A stretch of DNA of 64,000 bases, taken from the NCBI GenBank assembly GCA_030267565.1, contig BRXU01000001.1:2480001-2544000 (forward strand), read 5' to 3'. Each line of letters starts with the position of its first letter. The stretch's first letter is position 1. The translations under genes and the position numbers were made by a program. Of this stretch, positions 38,601 to 47,900 are shown piece by piece. Under the pieces are notes generated by a model. The model was given only the letters and a program-made list of their open reading frames with translations, had not been told where the DNA came from and made no database searches. Origin of the DNA: Pleodorina starrii. Taxonomy: Eukaryota; Chlorophyta; Chlorophyceae; Chlamydomonadales; Volvocaceae.

Positions 38601-39417
38601 GCGGCGACAGAGAGGGAAAGAGAGGGAGAGAGAGGGAGAGGGAGAGAGGGGGAGAGTCGTTTTGCGGAAAGGCGTTGAAAGGACCCGAAAAGAAATCTGG
38701 GTCGTATACTGTGGTCGTGCACCGCAAGGCCGTACACGAGCCGTCGTCGTACTACTCGGCCCACCTGCAGACTGCCGTACGCATCCACGTGGGCCCGGAA
38801 CGCCGCCACCTGGGCGGCGGCGTCGGTGACGTCTAGCACCGCCGTACGGATGCTGACGTCAGCGTGGCGGCGGGCAAGATCTTGCGCCTGTGGCGGCGGG
38901 TGGCAGCGGGAGGGTTGGCGGCGGGGGGCGGCGATTGGGGAGGCTCAGTGCTGCCTGCCCTGGCGGGGAGGGAGGGAGGGAGGCGGGGGAGGGTTTGACT
39001 GGTGGCTCTGTAGTGTATGTATCCCCAGTCCCCAACCTAACCACCGCCGCTGCGCGCCATTTTACACCAACCGTACCGTTGCGAGCAGGCCCTTCTCATC
39101 CAGATCCAACAGCTGTTGGTGGGGATGGGGAGAGCGAGGAAGGGGGTGGCGGGAGGTGGGGTGAGAGCGCGACATGCTCGGCAATGTGCGTTTGCTTTTT
39201 TTGGGGGGGGGGAAGGCACCGCTTGCGCGTACCGTTAGTTGACAGCCCCGGGCAGCGAGCTGCGCAGCCACCTCTTTTCCTGCGGTGCGGGTTGCAGTCA
39301 TCGCGAGCTCACTTCTTGTTAAATGCCACAGCTCAGGGGCGCTGGCCAAAGAGGCGCCTGTCGCGGCCTACCGATGCCCGATGCTGCGCCAGTGATGATT
39401 GCGTTCGGGGCAGACAT
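29690..39417 (-). CDS. SDR-MDR fusion: 15-PGDH-like dehydrogenase joined to PTGR3/ZADH2-like reductase
   Basis: Two NAD(P)-dependent oxidoreductases in one chain, 671 residues. Sixteen exons (-): 39417-39372, 39279-39233, 39112-39077, 38887-38765, 38446-38334, 37925-37867, 37591-37407, 36922-36797, 36377-36168, 35880-35726, 35393-35305, 34936-34801, 34507-34419, 34173-34088, 30611-30340, 29933-29690; all phases agree. The N-terminal half is a short-chain dehydrogenase: ITGAASGIG (8-16), LNAG (88-91), Ser139 and YAAAK (Tyr152, Lys156), numbered almost as in human 15-PGDH. A linker at about 240-315 is Gly/Ala-rich. The C-terminal half matches PTGR3/ZADH2: IVITSLSPNFRTA, VNASDINYSSG, APGDCVA, VTAAAGGTGQFAVQLAK, VDVVYESVGGEMF, GKVVVQIPDS. 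Exon 8 ends at a GC donor, or 15 bases further on at a GT with the same phase. Intron 14 (34087-30612) is 3.5 kb and holds an inserted element. Confidence 0.93.
31089..32699. mobile_element. Candidate non-autonomous DNA transposon with terminal inverted repeats
   Basis: The sequence GACACGTTACGTTAYCAC occurs at 31089-31106 and inverted at 32682-32699, one mismatch in 18. The 1.6 kb between is clearly AT-richer than the flanks. It contains an exact 44 bp direct repeat (32055-32098 and 32426-32469) and an exact 19 bp inverted repeat (32101-32119 and 32364-32382). A near-perfect hairpin with 11 bp arms lies at 31633-31656. Open frames inside (for example 31775-32338, -) show no recognisable transposase. 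No clear target duplication is visible. It lies in intron 14 of the SDR-MDR gene. Confidence 0.5.
32872..33050. repeat. CCCCTG hexamer array (about 27 units)
   Basis: Near-perfect tandem hexamer in intron 14 of the SDR-MDR gene. On the transcribed sense strand of that gene the unit is CAGGGG. Confidence 0.95.
33931..33966. repeat. Dispersed motif C, copy 2
   Basis: A stretch beginning GTTGCGTTCCCTCG and ending ATTACCCC closely matches 18025-18061 in a GBP intron. It lies in intron 14 of the SDR-MDR gene. Confidence 0.6.
36081..36133. repeat. Repeat family A, full copy in SDR-MDR intron 9
   Basis: Contains CGTTCGCTAACGCCGTCTCC followed by CTGCGATATCTTCTTTTTAC and a C run. Nearly the same as 52464-52523. 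It lies 34-86 bases inside the 5' splice site of intron 9. Confidence 0.85.
36705..36732. repeat. Repeat family A, short copy in SDR-MDR intron 8
   Basis: Core CCGCTGCGGTATCTTCTTCC; it lies 65-92 bases inside the 5' splice site of intron 8. Confidence 0.7.
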
Positions 39418-40750
39418 GTTGCAAGCTGGTGTGTCGATTAGTGACTTTTGGCAGAGAACGCAGGTGGCTCCTGTTTTGTGGGAGGCAGTCGATTGAAAGG
39501 TTCACCGTTGTCCGCGTCGTCATGCGCTCACGTCGCGCCAGGGCCAGCAAGAATCTAAGCAATCATGTGAAGATATAAATTGAAACAAAGTCAAGTGCTG
39601 TAAGTCCACGGAGATGCAGTGCGTAATGTGCGTTTCTGCGCTGTATTCGTGCAACCGTAGGTTTTCGGTTTCTAACCGACGACACCAGTCAGAATCGAAG
39701 TGCGCAGATGTGTGCACCGTGTGACCCTTCAGAGCCCACGCTGCTGCTGCTGCTGTTCATCGTATTTCTCACACCAATCACAGATCGCACAAATCGCAGA
39801 TGCAGGCTGCCCCAGCGCCTCCTCCAGGGTCGCACGGCCTTGTTACATTGGTGCTCCAGGCTCTTCTTGAAGAGTGGAGCCATCGGGCCATATACATCTG
39901 CGTCGTCCGCTGTGGCCACAACCCACAGCCACACCAACTTTTCTCGTTATCTGACACAATCCGCAAAGCAAGGGGTGATGCGGCCCCACCGAGTGGGAGG
40001 AGGGGTGCCAAAAAGAGATGCCAATGGGGATCGGGAACGGTCCTGGAGCTCAAAACGTGTAACGCCACCGCCACCGGCACTACGGTGCCAGACAACCAGT
40101 AATACCAATAATACCATGTGTCGGTCAAACACGAGTGCAACAGTCAACACAACCACCACCAGGTCTCCGCTGCACTGCCAAGTGGCCACCGCAGCGGCCC
40201 CTCAGCCTCTCATTCTTTCCACACACACACACACACGTACCCCACCGCTGGTCCCCCGGGTGAAAGAGATCGGGGTGTCGAAGGCTGGAGACAATGGTGT
40301 CCTCTGGTGCGCGGGGCGGCTGGAGTGGGATGCCACCAAGAAGACTACAACGCTGCCGCAGAGCAGTGGTGGAGGAATGAGTCTGCATAGGGCCTGGACC
40401 AGACTGCATAGCAGGTGGTGGTTGGATAACTAAGATCGGGCGGCGGCAGGCTTCCGAAGGATATAGGAGGTGGCAATGGCACCGGTGTGAGTGCCCTGGT
40501 AGATTACGCAGCTGTAGAGCATGCGTTCGGTGGACTGAGGACAGTAGGCGCCTGGGGCTAGCTTAGCTGGCACATGGACAATCAGGTGGACGCTGTCCTG
40601 TGACGATTACGGCGCAGCGGTTAGCACTTCCCGGTGCAGTGTGTAGACAAGGTGGTACGCCCCTCCTCAGCAGAGGAGTGCTTCGGCGGTCTCCCGTATG
40701 TGGGCGGGTTAGCGCCCCCGGCCAGTGTCGGCCCGGCAGATATGTAACAG

Positions 40751-40755
40751 TTACA
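40751..40755 (-). terminator. Candidate polyadenylation signal (TGTAA, minus strand) for the cyclase gene
   Basis: TTACA on the plus strand, about 1.19 kb past the cyclase stop codon, next to a CA repeat. Position and motif fit a volvocine poly(A) signal, but the CA run makes chance matches likely. Confidence 0.3.
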
Positions 40756-41877
40756 CACACACACACACACACACATACACACATACACATACCGGTACAT
40801 ACGCACATACCGGTACAGACACTCGGACACACACACACACACGGACACACACGCGCACATGGAGCTATCCAATTCGCAGCTCCTCCCCCTGGAGCGATCG
40901 AAGCCACCAAGCCGTCAAAAGCCATCAATCCAGCCACACCTTTGTCCGCACACCCCCAAACCAACAATCGACGACGCCCGCCGCCGCCGCCGGGGCCGCT
41001 AGGCACAGAACGAGTTTCTGGGGTTGGGGCCTCGGGGCCGGGTGGCTCCCTCTCTCTCTCGCGCGCGCATCCCCGGGTCAGGACCAGGACCGGAGCCAGG
41101 ATCGGGGCCAGGACCAGACACCTCCCCGCGAGCTCAAGGAAGCTCATCCGCGCCCCTGCACAGCTCCTGCCCCCCTCCTCATTCTCCTCCTCCTCCTCCT
41201 CCTCCTCCTGTCCCTACTCCTACGGTACAACACAACTACACAACACGCACAGCGCGCAATACCGGTCGGTACAACAATGATTTGATAATCTTCTCCGCTT
41301 CGCCGAATGCTTTACGCCGCCCCTGGCGTGCGGCAACGAGTACCGGTATACGAGTGCCACGCCCCGGACGCCATCGCAGGCGCATACATGCCGTAGGCGA
41401 GTACATGCCCGCCCGCCCGCCCGCCCGCCTTCCTCACACACTCCCTCTCCCTCAATCGTGCACGTGTCCGCGCACGCCTCTCCCACCCGCAATGGCGGGT
41501 GGAAGATGCGGGAGAGTGATCCCTCCCTCCCCCCCACCTCTTATCCCTGCGAGCTCCCCCGCCCTCCGCGAACCCTCCCATCCCATCCCATCCCATCCCA
41601 GGCTGGTCTGGTATGGTCTGGTATGGGATGGGATTCCCACACTCCCGCTCCGTCCCCACACAGCCCTTCTGCGGTTCCTTGCCGCAGGTGAGGGTCCCCG
41701 CCACCCCCACCCCACCCCCACCCCACAACCTCCCCAGGCCTGCTCCTGCCTGCTCCTGCCTCCTTTACTCTCTCGCCGCCATGCCCGAGGCCACCCCCCC
41801 ACCCCGCCCCACCCCCCACCCGCCTGCTCCCCCAACAACCCGCTCCCCCCCAACAGCCCCCTCCCAACCCCTGTCTA

Positions 41878-41935
41878 GTTCGCTAACGCCGTCTCCCTCC
41901 GCGCCTTCGCTGCGATATCTTCCTTCTTAACCCGC
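41878..41935. repeat. Repeat family A copy next to the cyclase stop codon
   Basis: Begins AGTTCGCTAACGCCGTCTCC and has the core CTGCGATATCTTCC. It overlaps the probable 3' untranslated region of the cyclase. Confidence 0.75.
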
Positions 41936-41939
41936 TTCC

Positions 41940-44900
41940 TTACGCGACTGCCGATGGCGCCCCCGTCGACCTCCCCGCCTCCCCCGACCTCCGCCTCCCG
42001 CTGTGCCGCTCATCCTCCTCTTCAACCCCGGTCAACACACCAGTCAACATTTCCCCAGGGACCCAACCGCCGCCGCCGACTTGCCCGGCGGAGGCTGCGC
42101 GGTCGGCTCCGCCGCCGCCTGCGGCGGCGGCGGCGGCCGTGGCGGCGGCTCCACCGCCGCCGCCCGCCCGCCGTCTGATGGAGACGTCAGCGGCCGCGTC
42201 TGCCGGCGCCGTCGCCGGGCCGCTGACGTGTCCAAGTGTACGACTGGCGGGCAGCGACGTCGCCACCATCAGCGCAAGGCCCGACAGGTCACCCGACGTC
42301 CGTACAGTGGACGACGACATGCCGGCGGCGCCGGTGACGGCGGCGGCGCTGCCGCCAAGGGAACTGCCGCCACCCAGATTCCAGTTGCTGGGTAACAGGC
42401 GGCGAGCCGACGGGAAGGGGAAGGGCTGGGGGGCCGCCGGAGACGCGGCGCCGCCGCCGCCGCCTCCGCCGCCACCGGCTCGAAAGCCGCGTAGAATGTT
42501 CATCGACAAACCAGAGGACGCGGCGGAGGCGTTGGGAAGGCTGAAGGCAAGCGGTACCGCGGCGCCGCCGCCGCCGCCGCCACGGGCGGGTACGGCAATC
42601 GGCGGGCTCGCGGCACCGGCGGCAGCGGAAGCGATGGGCATCGGCGTGGCGGCGCCGCTGCCACAGCCGCCGCCGCCGCCGCCGCCGCCGCTGCCGACGG
42701 TATCCGCCGCCGACTCGCGCGCTACGGACATGGTGGGCGTTATGGTGCAGGTGGCGCCGGCGGCGCCGCCACCGCCGCCGCCGATGCTGACGCTGGCGGC
42801 GGAGCCGTCGACCATCGCCGACGTCGTCCGGCCGCCGAACCCGCTGCTGCCGCCGCCGCCGCGGCTGCGGTTAGTCGCCATCCAGTTTAACAGCCCCGAC
42901 GTGAAGCTCTGCGCGCGGTTGGGACTCAACATCCGCAGAGAGGCGAACAGGCGCGGGCCGCCGCCGCTGCTCCCGCCGCCACCACCACCAGACTGCCCCC
43001 CACTCCCACTCCCACTCACACTCACACTCCCGCCCTCCGCCGCCGCCGCCGCCGGCGGCGGCATGGCCGCGTGCGCGCTGCGGGAGGTACGGCCGAGGAA
43101 ACCCGCCAGGGCGCGCACCGCCGAAGCCGGCCGACCGCACTCCTCACCCCCGCCGCCGCCGCCGCCGCCGAGCCCCGCTGGCAATTTCGAGGAGATGCCG
43201 GGCGGCGCGGCGGCGCCGCCGCCGCCGTCCTCGGCGGAACCGCCGCCGCCTCCGCCTCCTCCGTCCTGCAGGTCCTGCGCCCAGCCGTCTGCCCCCGCCA
43301 CGTCAGCCCTCTGCAGCCGCACCTGCACCATCTCCACTCGCTCCGCCACGCCGCGCAGTTTGAAGGGGCCCAGTCGGTCGCCCACAATGCCGCGCAGCTG
43401 CAGCAGACCCGCACTGGCGGCCAGCGCGGCGGACCAGGCCTCGCCGGAGGCGAGAACCTGGGTCGGTCGGTTGGGCCGTTGTTGGTTGGGCGGTTGGTGG
43501 TTGGGCAGTTGTTGGTTGGCAGGGGGAGGCAGGGGGGTTGTTGTAAGCGAAAAAAGGGGGGGCACCGCACGCGGGCGCGCGGGGGGCGGGATGGGCAAGG
43601 GCAAGAGCGAGGGCAAGAGAGAGGGCGCGAGAGGGCGCGAGAGGGCCGCAGCGGAAGTGATTCCACCCATGGGCAGGTGGCAGGTGTTGGCAGCACGGGG
43701 CGGTGGTGGCCTTTTGGCGGCAACCGCAGTGGCCAGCGCGAGGGCGGAGCGCTACTACCGTACTACTTCCGTACAACCACCACCACCATGACACCATCGC
43801 CGTACCTCCTCGCCGTACGTACTGACCTGGTTGGACGAGGCGTTCTGCATGACCCGTGCTGCCCGGGACACCACCTTGCCTCGGTAGCAGATGCGGCCGG
43901 TGAGGGCGTTCACCTCCCCCACCGAGTGGCCCACGTCCACACCCGACTTGACTCGCAGACCCCTGTGCGGCGGGTGTGTATGGGGTGGGGGTGTGTGTTT
44001 GGGTGTGGGGTGTGTGTGTGTGGGTGTACAGTATAAGAGTTAGTGTGTGGGGTGTGGGGGTGGGGGGGGGGGGGGGTATCCACGGATAGGCCGGAGCCCG
44101 GGAACAGTAATTGCCTGCTTCATGTGTGTGTGCGTGTGTGTGTGTGTGTGACCCCAAAGCCCCCCGTCTTCGTTGAGGATACGAGAGCGAGACCGAACTG
44201 CCCCCTCCCCCCATCTACCTCCAACCCCAAAACCCAAAAAAACCCCAACCCCCCTCCCAACCTCCCCCAACCCCCCACCTGAACACCACCACATCCCCCA
44301 CGATCAGCTCCTCCGCCAACTCGTGCTCCAGCAGCGCCTCCGACCAGGACATCTCCATCAGCGACTGGTGGGCGGATAGGGCCCACAACAGCGCCTCGGC
44401 AGCCCCCGAGAACACCACGTGAACCTGAGGGGAAGAGGCAGAGGGTGAGGCAGAGGGTGAGGCAGAGGGTGAGGCAGAGGGTGCTTCATTATTACCGAGG
44501 AGGAGCTGGATAACAACGCTACATAGTGCGATCGCACGACTCTGTGGCAGAGGGTGCGGGTGGGGGTGCGGCAGCGTGTAGCGTGTAGCGTGTAGAACAG
44601 AGCAAGCGCAGAGACACAGCGGGCGGGGCGGGGGCGGGGGTGAGGGACCGCTGCCGCTACTCGCTGCACCGCTCCCTCCCTGACCCCCCCCCTCATCCAC
44701 CCCCACCCCCCATCCTCACCCCCACGTCCTCACCCCCCACCCCACTCCCCCACCCCCTACCCCTCCCACCTGCGCATCCGTTGCCTCCACCAGATATCCC
44801 CCCCACTTGTGCGCCAGCTCCGCCACACAGCCGTGCAGCTGGCCCAGCGCCTCCCGGGCCACCCCCTCGTCCCAGGACAGCAGCGTCTGACTGCCCACCA

Positions 44901-47900
44901 CCCCGAGGTAGGACATGGCAACCTGGCGGGTGGGAGACAAGGAGGGGAGAGGGCAGGAAAGAGAAAAAACACAACCCAGAGTTTGCGGTTTGGGCGTTCA
45001 TGGGTTTCTATGGGTTCACGGTTTTGGGGCCGCAACCCACAGGTTCCTGGCCCCCCGTGCACTTGGGGGGGGCGGGGAGGGGGGGAGGGGGGGAGGGGGG
45101 AGGAGGGGGGGAGGGGGGGAGGGGGGAGGAGGGGGTGTTATTAACAAGCAGAGCGGACCGGGCGATGAACGGACAGAGCCACCAACCCACCCACCAACAC
45201 CGTCTGCCCAACTTCCGCCCAATCCCAGTCCCAGTCCCAGTCCCAGTCCCAGTCCCAGTCCCAGTCCCAGTCCCAGTCCCAGTCCCAGTCCCAGTCCCAG
45301 TCCCAGTCCCAGTCCCAGTCCCAGTCCCAGTCCCAGTCCCAGTCCCAGTCCCAGTCCCAGTCCCAGTCCCAGTCCCAGTCCCAGTCCCAGTCCCAGTCCC
45401 AGTCCCAGTCCCTGCCTCCCCCTCCCCTGTCCCTCACCGCCCCCAGCGGTGCCGTGAACACGCCCTTTGACAGCTGCTCCTTGAACCGCATTCCGCTGAG
45501 GAGGCCCAGTCTGCCCATCAGGCGGCGGCCGGTGACCTGATACAGAGGCAGCACGGGCAGGTCGTCCTTGAGCCTGGGGAGGGGAGGGGAGGGGGGAGGG
45601 GGAGGGGGAGGGGGGACAACGGTGAGGATTGTAGGAGGTGACGGACAGCCCAACAAGTGGGGAGATGAGGTGAGGTTGGGGTGGGGTGGGGTTGGGGGGA
45701 GGAACCGCAGGCGGAACACACAAACCGGGGCGAGCACAGACGGCAGTGTCGGAGTGTTCTCCCCCTCCCCCCCGCCCAAAGTCCGCCTTGGCTCGGGGCC
45801 GGACCTTCGTCCGGTCGCCCCCCTTCCCCGCTCTCCCTCCCTCCCTCCCTCCCCCCCCCTCTCACTTGTACTCCCCCACATGCATCACCAGGGCCTTATC
45901 CCACAACCTCTCCATCGGTAGTCGCCTGAGCGGGGGGGAGGGGGTGGGAGGTGGGGGGAGGCGGGGGAAGGGAGGGGAGCAGCGGGGGGGGGGTTATCCC
46001 CGGGAGAGAGGACGGGCCAGAGCTGGAGAAATACGGTAAATACGCAAGTGCGCAAAACGGGCCGAGTTCAAAGTTTGGGCACGTTCACCTCCCCCCTAAC
46101 GATCACCTCCCCCCCGAAACAGACACACAGGCTGAGACAGGCACCCGCACACGTGTGCAAACCCAACCTCCGCCCCCCATTCCCCCCACCCCCACCTCCG
46201 CCGCCCCCACCTGTAGGTTGCCTCGCTGAGCAGAATCATGCCGCCCGCCGCCGCATCACTGACCGACTTGCCGTACTGCAGGATCTCCCCGCTGTACTGC
46301 ACTCGTGCCGCCGCCTTGTTATACGCCACGTCAGCCTCATTGGAGATGCCCGAGTGCATACCCATGCGCACACGGAGGCCCCTGCACGGAGGCATTAGCC
46401 ACGTCCACGTCCACGTCCATGTCGATGTACGTCCACACAAGTGGGGTGAGTGTGGGTGTCGGTGTGGGTGTGGGACGCGGGCGCAGGATGGCGCATGGCG
46501 GGGAGGGCTGTTGGTACCGGTATTGTTCCAAAGGGGCAAGGTCTGGAGGCCCGTGGGGGGGGCGGGGCGGGGCGGGGCAGGGCGGGGCGGGGCGGGGGGG
46601 GGAAGCCACCCCCACGGCCCCACCGGCTTCCGAGCCACCCCTCTCCTCCCTTTCCTACTCCTTTCCTTTCCCTTTGATGTGGAGACCAGCGGAGTCGAGA
46701 GCGAGGACAGACCGAACCCACCAGACCCCCCTCCACCACCCCGCACCCCTCCACCCCCGCCCGCCCGCCCACCCCGCCCGCCCCATCCACCCCGCCCAAC
46801 CCGCCCGCCCCCCCCCCGCCCGTCCCCCCCTCTCGCACCTGAAAATGAGGACGTTGTTGGGGGTGGTGGCGGTTGCTTCCTTCCATGAGGCCTGGCAGGC
46901 GGTGAGGAAGGTGTTGACCTCGGTGCCCGGAGCGCCCAGTGCGTTGGAGGCCTAAGAGCGGGGGAAGGGGGGGGAGGGGTCAGGTGGGGGGGAGGGTGGG
47001 ATGAAGGGCGGGGGGAGAGGGTGGGGGGAGGCTGCGGACACGGATAGGCGAGAGGATGGGGTGCGGGGTGGGGGTGGGGGGAAACCCGAGCACGGTAGCG
47101 CTGCTGAAGACGAAAGCACTCTCCACTCCAAAAGAGAGAAACACCGGACAACGGCAACGGTGACGAGGAGGAGGAGGAGGAGGCAGTAAGCCGGGGCAAA
47201 GGGGAGGGGTTGGGCGGACCACCGCCCTCCCGCTGCCCGGCCCTCCCCTCCACGCATGCCCCTTTGGCCCCTCCCCGATCGCCGCCGTCACGCCTCTCAG
47301 GTCTCTTCCCAACCCCCTCTGGCTCTTCCTTCATTATTAGATTAGAACCCTCCTTGTCCCCCCGCCACCCTCCCCCCCCCCACACACACATACCGGTACA
47401 CCCACCCGCCCCCTCCCTCTCCCCTCCCTCCTTCCCCCCTCACCGTTGGGCTGCTGGTGTCTTCGCTTGTGGATTTGTTCGAGAGACCCGAGTTGGCTCG
47501 AGGGAGGGCCATCAGGGACCCCGCGGCGTCGGCTCCGTCGGCAATCAGGTGGGCGCGCTTGTCCGTGTCGCTGAAGGGGGGAGGAGGGCGGAGGGCAGGG
47601 AAGAGCAGAGGGCAGGGCGGGTGCAGGGCGGGGGGTGGGGCAGGGCAGGGCGGGGCGGGGGAGGGCAGGGCGGGGCGAGTGAGGGGGGATTGCAACAGGA
47701 GCCCCACCCGGGGGGGGGGACACAGCCGTTGGATGGGGAGGGGAGGGAGCCAATAAACGCAGGGTGAGGTGAGGTGAGGTGAGGTGAGGTGAGGTGAGGT
47801 GCTGCTGCTGCTGCGGCCCCGAACGAGAAACGTGTGATTTCAGAACCCCCTCCTCCCCTCCCCCTCCCCCCCTTACTTGTGCACCACGTAATGCGGTCTG

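Larger units (their letters stand above)
39418..41939. other. Intergenic: SDR-MDR upstream region and cyclase 3' flank
   Basis: No gene is supported; plus-strand frames here are low-complexity or CA-repeat driven. A TTACA at 40751-40755 (TGTAA on the minus strand) could be the cyclase poly(A) signal, giving a 3' untranslated region of about 1.2 kb. A copy of repeat family A (41878-41935) abuts the cyclase stop codon. Confidence 0.5.

Noticed and set aside
39708..40433. 241-residue plus-strand ORF
   Set aside because: No similarity, no splice context, mixed low-complexity composition, in an intergenic stretch.
42139..43791. 550-residue plus-strand ORF
   Set aside because: It is the antisense shadow of the Gly/Ala-rich last exon of the cyclase; it is almost all Pro and Ala and matches no family.
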